Source of the DNA: Candidatus Gracilibacteria bacterium CG12_big_fil_rev_8_21_14_0_65_38_15
GTDB taxonomy: Bacteria; Patescibacteriota; Gracilibacteria; BD1-5; UBA2023
Reading direction: 5' to 3'
DNA: 45,496 nucleotides
NCBI GenBank assembly: GCA_002771035.1
Contig: PCUR01000010.1
Span: 1-45,496 of the forward strand
The position numbers and the translations under genes were made by a program. The notes beneath the pieces are model-generated. The model was not told where the DNA came from and did no database searches. It saw only the letters and a list, made by a program, of their open reading frames with translations. Shown here piece by piece: positions 38,050-45,496 of this stretch; position 1 is the stretch's first letter; every line of letters begins with the position of its first letter.

Positions 38050-38158
38050 GGGTTTTCAGGGGGAAAACTGCTTGAGAGCGACGATAAACAGTTTATTTAT
38101 TGCCACCCGACGAGTTTTTTCCCCTTGAAAGCTTTTGGTACTTTTGGCTGCAAAAGTA
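38050..38158 (+). repeat. intergenic repeat, family D copy 2
   Basis: Near-identical centre to the copy at 35831 (AACTGCTTGAGAGCGACGAT, TTGCCACCCGACGAGTTTTT, CTTTTGGTACTTTTGG). The flanking arms changed together: GGGGGAAAAC here faces GTTTTTTCCCC, where copy 1 has GGGGTAAAAC facing TTTTTTACC. Confidence 0.85.
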
Positions 38159-38317
38159 TAAAGAAGTATTTATTGAGGGATTCCTCCACTACGGTCGGAA
38201 TGATAAAGAATGAAGTTATTTTATATTTCCTGAGATAGTCAATACCTGTTCTTTTGCCAGAAAGTTTGCAAGTATGATAAGATGAAATGGTCATTTATCA
38301 AATAAAAAACAAAACTC

Positions 38318-39496
38318 GTGAAAAACAGTATCATATATATCACTATTCTCGTTTCTGCTATAATCTCTCCAGTATTCGCGGATGAGACAGCACTTACATC
38401 ATCTCCTCAGAAATTTATCGTCACAGCATACTATTCTCCTCTTCCGAACCAGAGTTTCTATCTCAAAGGAAGTTATGAGGCAGATATACGACTCAATGGA
38501 AATGGAACGCACGGTGCGAGCGGAAAAGCCGTATATGAAGGGATGCTTGCTGGACCGAAGACCTATGCATTCGGAACCAAAGTATACCTTGAAGGACTCG
38601 GGATCGGAACTGTCGATGACCGAGGAGGTGCTATTGTATCGGCTGGATCGCGCGGATATGATGCGGATCGGCTCGATATCTGGATGGGACAAGGTGAAGA
38701 AGGTCTTCGTCGTGCTCTTTCTTGGGGAAAACGAAGTGTTATGGGTAATATTATTCCAAAAGAAGAAGTTCCAGCAGATGCTTCTCTCGATATTTCAAAA
38801 GTAAAAATAGTAAAAATCTCTACGAAACTCCAAAATATTTCCTCTAAAGTTTCTGTTCCAGAGAAAAAAGAACCCGATATTTTCAACACTTCTGTAGGAA
38901 AATATACCAATCCCGAGAAAATTAAAGAACTTCAAACTATTCTCTCTCAACTTTCGTACTATATAGGAGATATAGATGGAAAATATTCACGATCCCTCAT
39001 AGATGCTATCTACGATTTTCAGATCAAGAATGAGATTATCTCCTCTCGAGAGAATCTTGGTGCTGGATACTATGGGGTCAAAACACGAGCAAAACTCCAG
39101 GAAGTCTATACGCTCTCTATCGAAAATGAGAAAAAACGCATGATAGAAGAAGCTCGTCTTATTGCTATTAAGGTAGAACAGGAAAAAAAGATAGCGGCAC
39201 AGAAACAAGAAGTAACTCTCTTCGTACAAAACCTCGGAACTCCAGAGATGAATGATATCGGGGTACATGTTCGTAAACTACAACAAAGTTTGAAATCCCT
39301 CGGTTACTTCACTCAGAAAGATACTGCTATATTCGGGAAACAAACCCATGCAGCTCTCGTTGCATATCAGACAGACAAGGATATATCCGAAGAGGAATTC
39401 GGTCATCTTGGGAAAGCAACAAAAGAAGCTCTTCAAAAAGATCTTTTTGCTCTCAAGAATAAGGCAAATAATGGACTTGCCTGGAATGGAAAGTAA
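38318..39496 (+). CDS. exported 3D-domain protein with two peptidoglycan-binding modules (392 aa)
   Basis: Signal peptide at residues 1-21 (IIYITILVSAIISPVFA). A 3D (Asp-Asp-Asp, double-psi barrel) domain at about 30-145: VTAYYSPLPNQ, YAFGTKVYLEGLGIGTVDDR, DADRLDIWMGQGEEG and ALSWGKR, with the metal/catalytic Asp residues D108 or D109 and D128 region present. Two PG-binding-1 modules follow (LQTILSQLSYYIGDIDGKYS and LQQSLKSLGYFTQKDTAIFG), joined by a charged helix. Such proteins bind or trim peptidoglycan outside the membrane. GTG start at 38318 places the signal peptide first. No UGA. Confidence 0.92.
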   Translation: MKNSIIYITILVSAIISPVFADETALTSSPQKFIVTAYYSPLPNQSFYLKGSYEADIRLNGNGTHGASGKAVYEGMLAGPKTYAFGTKVYLEGLGIGTVDDRGGAIVSAGSRGYDADRLDIWMGQGEEGLRRALSWGKRSVMGNIIPKEEVPADASLDISKVKIVKISTKLQNISSKVSVPEKKEPDIFNTSVGKYTNPEKIKELQTILSQLSYYIGDIDGKYSRSLIDAIYDFQIKNEIISSRENLGAGYYGVKTRAKLQEVYTLSIENEKKRMIEEARLIAIKVEQEKKIAAQKQEVTLFVQNLGTPEMNDIGVHVRKLQQSLKSLGYFTQKDTAIFGKQTHAALVAYQTDKDISEEEFGHLGKATKEALQKDLFALKNKANNGLAWNGK

Positions 39497-39512
39497 AAAT
39501 TTTGGATTACTT

Positions 39513-39543
39513 AAAAATACTCCCGACCCTGGGAGTATTTTTT
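39513..39543 (+). terminator. intrinsic terminator
   Basis: AAAATACTCCC pairs with GGGAGTATTTT around GACCCT, followed by a T-run. Confidence 0.88.
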
Positions 39544-39606
39544 CGGTTTGAACAATTTCTTTTTTTCCCTATACTTCAAGGAAAATATTTCTCCATGATA
39601 TAAACT

Positions 39607-40764
39607 ATGACTCCCCTCCAACAAGCCTGCTCCGACATCATCCATAAAAATCTCGATTATACGAACGAGCAAATCTACTTTCTCTATGATACAGAATCTC
39701 CGCTTGCGGTGCTGCTTTCGGATGCGTATAAAGCAATTCTCCCAAAAGGTGCTATCGTGAGGGAGTTTAAGAAGCCACCACAACCTCTCTATCGTGGAGG
39801 TTTTCTGAATCCAGAAAATCCACATATCGCAGAGCAGACCCGTGTCATTACTTCCCATAATCTCGCGGAAAACATCCGCGTGGGACTTGATCATCACGAG
39901 GTAATCAAGACGACTACTGCCGAGGAGACTGATCCACAGATAGAGTCTATCAAAACAGAACTTCTCTCGTTGCCGAAGGGTTCTATCGCCATCCTCGTGC
40001 AATCCGCGAACTTTCGACTCTCGACGTTTCGAATACGCCTCGAGCTCTTCAATATCGGCGTGCATGTCGTAGAACATAATCATCTTGCCTACATTAAAAA
40101 GGAGGAATTCGATACTTTCATCGATTGTCTTCAGTATCGCACTCCAGAATATGTCCGCTCACTGGAGGTTTTCACGAAGCTCTTTGCCGAGGCAAAAGAA
40201 ACGAAACTCCTCTCCACTGACGGTTCCGAGCTCATTTTCGGAAAAGTCGACCGAGTTCTCGGAAATACCGGTGATTACTCTCAGGCAGAGCATAAATGAG
40301 GAACACTCCCTGTTGGAGAAGTGCTCACCGAGGCACTCGAGCTCTCGAGTGTTCACGGAAAATGTTTCATCGATACCTATCCCGGCGATGATTTCGGCAT
40401 CCGTATCTGCGAGCCGTTTGAGCTCACGATCGAGAATGGGCGAGTTCTCCCATCCGATCACTTCCCTGCCGAGTTCCAGAGACTCTACAATATGATTCGC
40501 GACAACGAAAACGGCGAAGTGCTCGTACGCGAGCTCGGACTCGGACTCAATCCCGCCCCATCAACCGAAACTCCCCTCTCTGACATCAATTTCCACGAGC
40601 GTAAAATAGGAATTCATCTCTCCATCGGAAAGAAGCACGGACTCTACGGAAAAAAACTCCCAAAAACCGAAGTTCAACGCTTCCATATCGATATTTTCCT
40701 CGCACTGGAGAGTATGTATGTCGGCGATGTGAAAGTGTTTGAGGATGGTGGATGGATGGTGTAG
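39607..40764 (+). CDS. M29-like (aminopeptidase T/AmpS) metallopeptidase (385 aa)
   Basis: The order of motifs fits thermophilic M29 aminopeptidases: an N-terminal alpha/beta domain (IYFLYDTESPLAVLLSDAYK, PKGSIAILVQSANFRL), then the second-domain signature GGTLPVGEVLTEALELSSV, ENGRVLPSD, VLVRELGLGLNP (metal Glu) and ERKIGIHLSIGKKHG (metal His) with FHIDIFLALE near the end. UGA-Gly at 40297-40299 is the first Gly of GGTLPVGEV, joining both halves. The family removes N-terminal residues from peptides in the cytoplasm. A Pro/Gly stretch (KKPPQPLYRGGFLNP, about residue 57) looks like an old in-frame repeat insertion. TAG stop. Confidence 0.85.
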
Positions 40765-40793
40765 GAAATACTTATATCCTTAAATTTACTACT

Positions 40794-41885
40794 ATGGATG
40801 AGAAAATATCATCAATAAAGAAAAATACTGGACTGGTGGCAAGTTGGATATTTGGTAGCTTCTTTGCTTTTTTAGGAATAGGTTCTATTTTTTCCGAACC
40901 AATTCCGGGAATTATTATGTTGATAATGGCAGTAACCCTTCTTCCTGTTTGTAATAAATTTGCTATGGAGAAATGGAATTTTCATCTCTCTGCCAAAAGA
41001 AAGTCCTTAATTATAATTATTGGTTTCATTTTATTCTCCGCAACAGTTCCAGAGTCAAAAACTCCTGCAGTCCAAACAAGTGTTTCATCTAAAGAAGTCC
41101 AAACATCTTCCGGCAATGATATATTGGTGCAAAATAAACAAGAAGAAGGAGAAATAGTGAAGAACGATATTAAAATACCAATAATCCCAAAAGAAGAGAT
41201 TAAAACAATATCTGCCTCTACACCAATTCCAACTCAGGAAGAATATCTTCTTGTGACCAAGGTTGTTGATGGTGACACTATCGAGGTTATGATAAATGGT
41301 AAAAACGAAAAATTGAGATTACTTGGAGTCGACACTCCAGAGACGGTTGATCCACGAAAATCAGTTGAATGTTTCGGAAAAGAATCCTCGAATAAAGCAA
41401 ATGAGGTGTTACTAAATAAAAAAGTAAAACTTGTAAGTGATGAGACCCAAGGTGACAAAGATAAATACGGACGTTTGCTTCGTTATGTTTATAGAGAAGA
41501 TGGTGTTTTTTATAATAAATGGATTATTGAAAATGGGTATGCCCATGAATATACCTATAACAAACCCTATAAATTTCAGACAGAATTTAAACAAGCAGAG
41601 AAAACCGCCAGAGAAAATCAATTAGGATTATGGTCGCCAGAGATATGCAATATACCAATAATGCAAGAAGTTCCAGTTACTACAATTAATACTACTACGA
41701 GCAATCAGCAAGTAACAGGCGGGCATATTTTTTACACTTCAAGGCATTATAAATCCGTACTGTATTACTGTGATACCGACCTTACTTGGCAAAGTTTATC
41801 AAAAAGCTATCTTGAGTCCTACACGAGCACAACCGCTCTATTACAAAAATATCCAACTAAGACTTTACACGAACCTTGTAAGTAA
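40794..41885 (+). CDS. membrane-anchored thermonuclease (SNase) domain protein (363 aa)
   Basis: The N-terminal 90 residues have two or three membrane spans (GLVASWIFGSFFAFLGIG, IPGIIMLIMAVTLLPV, SLIIIIGFILFSATV), followed by a polar linker. The nuclease domain (about 155-280) matches staphylococcal nuclease: VVDGDTIEVMINGK, LRLLGVDTPETVDPRKS (Arg35/Asp40/Glu43 equivalents), DKYGRLLRYVYRED (Arg87 equivalent) and AEKTARENQLGLWSPE. A C-terminal tail with HIFYTSRHYKSVLYYCDTD resembles a small binding domain. It contains no UGA and uses TTA/TTG and AGA more than its neighbours, so recent acquisition is possible. The ATG at 40794 is chosen; one further upstream (40752) overlaps the previous gene. 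Confidence 0.9.
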   Translation: MDEKISSIKKNTGLVASWIFGSFFAFLGIGSIFSEPIPGIIMLIMAVTLLPVCNKFAMEKWNFHLSAKRKSLIIIIGFILFSATVPESKTPAVQTSVSSKEVQTSSGNDILVQNKQEEGEIVKNDIKIPIIPKEEIKTISASTPIPTQEEYLLVTKVVDGDTIEVMINGKNEKLRLLGVDTPETVDPRKSVECFGKESSNKANEVLLNKKVKLVSDETQGDKDKYGRLLRYVYREDGVFYNKWIIENGYAHEYTYNKPYKFQTEFKQAEKTARENQLGLWSPEICNIPIMQEVPVTTINTTTSNQQVTGGHIFYTSRHYKSVLYYCDTDLTWQSLSKSYLESYTSTTALLQKYPTKTLHEPCK

Positions 41886-41890
41886 ACATT

Positions 41891-41912
41891 AAAGAGCCCT
41901 CACGGGCTCTTT
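41891..41912. terminator. intrinsic terminator between convergent genes
   Basis: AAAGAGCCC pairs with GGGCTCTTT around TCAC, between the nuclease gene (+) and the antiporter gene (-). Confidence 0.85.
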
Positions 41913-41919
41913 ATGCTTC

Positions 41920-44079
41920 TTACTCATAAATCTTCTCTTCAATCTCTTCCTTGAACCGTATATAGAGTTTCGGGGAGATAATCTCTTTTTGGAAAAGATC
42001 TTCTACGATGATTTCCTGTTGTTTCAGGAGCGATTTATTCGCGAGACGGGAGTCAAACTCGACGAGCAGAAGCTTATTTGCCTTGAAAAGCTCATTATAT
42101 TCTTTCTGTGCATTCTCACGAAAGCTCGTGTAGAGCTCCTGAATTTCGCGGAACTCCTTGCGTCCGGCGATGAAGTCGACTGCTTCGAAAGTTATAAGTC
42201 CTTTGAGGGCACTATCGGTCATAACAAGTCGCGATCGAACTCGCATAAATCGAGAAAAAATCGGATTCACATCACGGTGGAGCCAAGTGGAAACCACTTC
42301 CGTGAGACGTTCGAAAAGATTGATATTTTCCCCTTCTCCTTCTGTTTTTATTTGTGGGAGTCCTATCTCGACACGATGAATCTGAGACTCATTTTTACGC
42401 AAGAGCACTTTGAACTCATGTTCCGATATCTCGTTGTACATATAGAGTTTCTTGAGAGAGAATTTTTCTATACCGAGCGCATGAAGCGTGATAACACGTT
42501 TGATGAGTCCTGCTATCTTGTCTCATTTCTGTTTCATAAGCTCGTCGAGTTCCAGACGTACTGTTTCGAGTTCCAGACGTACTGTTTCGAGTTCATGAGT
42601 ATACTTCTCATGGAGCAAGATATATTCTTCCTGAATGATGAATCCTCGCTCTTTGAGACTACCTATTTTTGCCAGCACTTCGAGGAGCATAATCATCTTC
42701 CCTTCCACATGTTCCACTTCCTCTATCTCGTGGAGTTTATCGATATGAAAGTATTTCATAAATGGAATAATGGTCGTCGCTTTAATAAAAGTCGTGAAGA
42801 CGATACATCCGACTGTGAGTGCAAGCACAAAGTCTCGAATGGAGAATGGAAAATCCCAACCAGTGATAGTAAGTGACTCTGGAATAAGGAGTACCATAAT
42901 AATAGCAAGCGCTCCGCGGAGACTTCCCCACGAGAGCATATGGAGCCACGAAAGTGGGATTTGTTCCTCTTTCCGAGTCCAGTTAAGCGGAACGATAACT
43001 CCATAGACACTTATAGCACGAGCGATAACAACCGCAATAATCGCGATAGCAACCGGGATAATCATAACGTTCCAATCGATTCCCAGAGAAACAATCATAA
43101 TACCGACGAGGATAAACACGAGCGAATTGGAGATAAAAGCAAAGAATCCCCAGAATTGTTCCATAGTTTCCTCGACTTTCGGACTGATTTTGTATCGTCC
43201 ATAGTTCCCGACCACGAGTGCCGCAAGAGTTGTCGCGATAACTCCAGAAACTGGGAAAAGGAAGTGATTAAGTACTTCCGCGAGGATAAAAGTCGTATGT
43301 GCGAGGATGAGCGTCAGAGTAATCTCGAGAAATTCATTGTTCTTAATCTTCTCGATAATCTTGGAGAATACTACTCCGATAAACGAACCAAAAAGCATCC
43401 CGACGAGAATCATAAGCAGAAACGAAATAATACCGGTTACGATAAGTCCGGTCGTATCCGTTCCGAGAAAATGACTCGCGAATACACTATAGAGATTTCC
43501 ATGTCCATCGGAATGAAACCCTGCCACAGACTGAATATATGCGAGGATAACAAGAAAAAGTGCAAATGCCGTTCCGTCATTGAAGAGTGATTCTCTTTCA
43601 AATATAAGGGTCAATCGGCGAGGGGCTCCAAGTTCCTTAAAAAGTGCAAGAACCGCTACTGGATCAGTCGCAGAGATAAGCGTACCAAAAAGAAGTGCCA
43701 CGAGAAATGGGATATGATACCCGAAAAGAAGCGCTCCATAGTGGATAAATGCGGCAATGAGAAACGCAGAAACGATGAGCGAAACGATCGCGAGAAGCGA
43801 AATAGATCTCGCCGAACGAAGCATTTCCTTATATTTTATATTGTACGCAGATTCAAAGAGGAGAATCGGGAGAAATACATAGAGAAGAATCTCTGGAGTC
43901 AGATGAAAATCATCCAAAAACGAGAAAATCGGAAACTGCGAAAGGAGCGCTATAAGGATACCAACTCCCACGAGCGAAACAGTATACGGAAAATTAAATC
44001 GTTTTGAAAGGAGGTACACTCCTGTTGAAATCATAAGAAGTGTTATGAGCGAAAGAGCAACGAGCAGAAAGCTATTCAT
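41920..44079 (-). CDS. Na+/H+ antiporter, CPA1/NhaP type, with long cytoplasmic domain (719 aa)
   Basis: About 12 membrane spans in residues 1-430, with the CPA1 ion-binding motif TLISATDPVAVLALFKELG and the following FERESLFNDGTAFALFL (ND motif). SLRGALAIIMVLLIPES is the conserved late-helix Arg segment. Exchanges sodium or potassium for protons. A helical cytoplasmic domain (about 450-719) follows; UGA-Gly at 42525-42523 joins it to the transporter, so a standard-code call would cut 200 residues into a separate ORF. The linker holds an exact 7-residue tandem duplication (ETVRLEL twice). Confidence 0.93.
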
Positions 44080-44162
44080 ACAGAGAAAATAAGAAGTAAG
44101 CGAGCATCATATTCTTTTTTATAAAAAATCAAGTTTCGATGAATTTTATTCCTTTGAAAACC

Positions 44163-44190
44163 AAAAAACCCTTCTGAACTTAAGAGGGTG
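44163..44190 (-). terminator. hairpin with T-run in the antiporter leader
   Basis: Minus strand: ACCCTCTT pairs with AGAAGGGT, followed by six T, about 85 nt before the antiporter ATG at 44079. It could be a leader attenuator or block antisense transcription. Confidence 0.45.
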
Positions 44191-44212
44191 GACGGTATCA
44201 ATCTCTCATTTA

Positions 44213-44241
44213 TTGCCTTTTAATAAGAAAACTGGCATACT
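44213..44241 (+). promoter_or_regulatory. promoter of the 405-aa gene
   Basis: TTGCCT (44213-44218), a 17-nt spacer and CATACT (44236-44241). The stretch TTGCCTTTTAATAAGA resembles the box of the 6750/6849 promoters. Confidence 0.45.
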
Positions 44242-44270
44242 GGAGACATATTATCATTTATAGATAAACA

Positions 44271-45488
44271 ATGTCTTTCCCGCTTGCGACAATCTTTCAC
44301 GGAAATACTGGATACCTCAATCAGGAGACAACTCTTCCTGCGTGTGTCGTAGAAGAACCAATATATAAAAATCCTCTTCTGGACAGTCATCCGGAACTTT
44401 TTCAGGAAGTACGGGAATTACTTCGTGTCATCATTCATCCAAATGCCATAGATATACAGAAAGAAACAGCGCGGCATATGGCGAAAATATTGGAATCCCC
44501 GTACGAATGCGGACGGGTTCTGGAATCTCCGAACCGGATTCTCGTTGATGGAATCGCTTATACTTTGAACGTCAAATGAGTCGGAACAACCCGGTTTTAT
44601 CGTGAAACCCAGGCAAACAATCCTTGGCATCGTATCGGTTTGGATCCTGAAGTAAAAAAAGCTCTGAATTCTCGGACTTTTCATGAAGATCGCTGAGTTT
44701 TTCATAAAGCTGATGCTCTTATGAATATGGAATGATTCCATCGATTGCAGGCATTCGGTGTAGAAACGGAAATCCCTCTCGCTATCTATGAACTCACCTC
44801 CCTTCCCGACAAGAACGGTGAGATGCAATCCATAGAGAAACTAAAGAAAAAATGACATCTCCATAAAGAAATAGAACCAGTGCTCTATATTCGGATGAGT
44901 CAAACGAATTTCCGTTTCCTTGATCCTATTGTCATGAACGAGACCGAAAAATTCCGTCCGTTCGCAAAGCCTCTTTTTCAATATGCCCTGACGGAATACA
45001 GAAACCGAACAAATAATCAGAATGCTACTCTACAGGAATTCACCGAATCAGTGATTAAAAAAATAATTTCCCAGGAAATACATCTTACCATGAACGGTAT
45101 CTATCATGGAGGAGAAACATGGCAGGATTTTGGAAGAAACCTAAGTCTTTTCGGAGAGATTCTTGATTTGGACGATGTTACAAGCCGTTCAAAACCCGAG
45201 ACGAAAGGATTGTATTATTTTGAAGAGTTTCTAGGAAGAAAAATTGATTTGCTTGTTAGTAATATACGGCAATTTATCAATGCACTCATAGAAGCCGATG
45301 AACAGATTAATATACCGTCTATCGCACAGATTTTCATTGATACTATTTATGATACTTGTCTGAAAAATGCCGAAAAAGTGAATTTACAAGAAGAAGAATT
45401 CTATAAAAAAATCGAGATAAGCCTAAAATGTGTTGGTACAAATCCTTTGCTTTCAGCTACTGTATCTGATAGACTTGGCAACACTTAG
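44271..45488 (+). CDS. hypothetical protein, weakly kinase/SelO-like (405 aa)
   Basis: ATG at 44271 to TAA at 45486-45488 with four UGA-Gly codons, the first at 44577-44579. Cytoplasmic, with no signal or membrane span. Alpha/beta start with RILVDGIAYTLNVKGVGTTR, which could be a nucleotide-binding strand-turn; then KADALMNMEGFHRLQAFGVE and EIPLAIYELTSLPD; then a helical half with LTMNGIYHGGETWQDFGRNL and SLFGEILDLDDVT. The last two blocks recall the catalytic HG/N and D-x-D loops of SelO or HipA-like kinase folds, but the match is weak and I do not assign a function. Terminal residues 350-405 are helical. Confidence 0.8.
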
Positions 45489-45496
45489 TTTCTAAT

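Noticed and set aside
41989-42876. 295-codon plus-strand frame opposite the antiporter tail
   Set aside because: Shadow frame, low-complexity Phe/His/Arg-rich translation, contradicted by the antiporter reading.
1-45496. UGA as Trp (table 4) or selenocysteine
   Set aside because: UGA falls on conserved Gly positions, not Trp; TGG is in normal use. There are far too many UGA for selenocysteine, often in adjacent pairs.
1-45496. CRISPR array, rRNA genes, insertion sequences
   Set aside because: No regularly spaced repeats, no rRNA signatures and no transposase-like protein seen on either strand.

Overview
This window comes from a low-GC bacterium that reads UGA as glycine (translation table 25), as reported for Gracilibacteria and Absconditabacteria of the Candidate Phyla Radiation. 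Under the standard code most genes here fall into fragments. With UGA = Gly they join into full proteins, and the recoded codons land on invariant glycines: the P-loop of a shikimate-kinase-like protein, the FAD-binding GxGxxG of an HI0933-type flavoprotein, SAM motif I of a methyltransferase and the QGY end of an EAL domain. TGG still encodes Trp, and TAA/TAG are the only stops. All coordinates below use this code. The organism call rests on the code and the protein set; no rRNA gene is present.

Layout. 1-2554 (+): small ORFs, two exported lineage-specific proteins and a membrane-anchored Kazal-domain protein. 2657-9233: a divergent locus with a 1251-residue protein containing WG-like repeats plus a 90-residue protein on the minus strand, and a 772-residue hydrophilic protein on the plus strand. 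The two sides are driven by mirror-image promoters sharing an 18-nt box. This is the strongest candidate for an undescribed system. 9383-13591 (+): a hypothetical protein, then an exported protein, an OmpR-type response regulator, a histidine kinase and another exported protein. 13689-15722 (+): der and a DUF167 protein. 15913-22055 (-): RNase J, an IMPACT/YigZ protein, a VTT-domain membrane protein, a SAM methyltransferase and gltX. 22100-24026: a structured, apparently non-coding transcript, two small proteins, a ZIP metal transporter and tRNA-Ser(GGA). 24251-29985: shikimate-kinase-like protein (-), three small proteins (+), HI0933-type flavoprotein (+), EAL protein (-), MutY without iron-sulfur cysteines (+) and DedA (+). 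30048-34565 (+): a MraY/WecA-type glycosyltransferase, a type IV pilin-like protein, ruvA, a polysaccharide pyruvyl transferase-like protein and two small proteins. 34701-38024: miaA (-), tRNA-Arg(CCU), yidC (+) and a UPF0489 protein (-) carrying an in-frame repeat. 38318-45488: 3D/peptidoglycan-binding protein, M29-type aminopeptidase and a nuclease (+), a Na+/H+ antiporter (-) and a 405-residue unknown (+).

The gene set fits a small host-associated cell: translation and RNA turnover (gltX, miaA, der, RNase J, two tRNAs), repair (ruvA, mutY), envelope functions (yidC, DedA/VTT proteins, the glycosyltransferase, pilin, peptidoglycan-binding and exported proteins) and a little signalling (one two-component system, one EAL protein). 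Gaps between genes carry several families of 90-125-nt imperfect palindromes with shared cores and locus-specific complementary arms. UGA-Gly is rare or absent in conserved housekeeping genes and common in lineage-specific ones.
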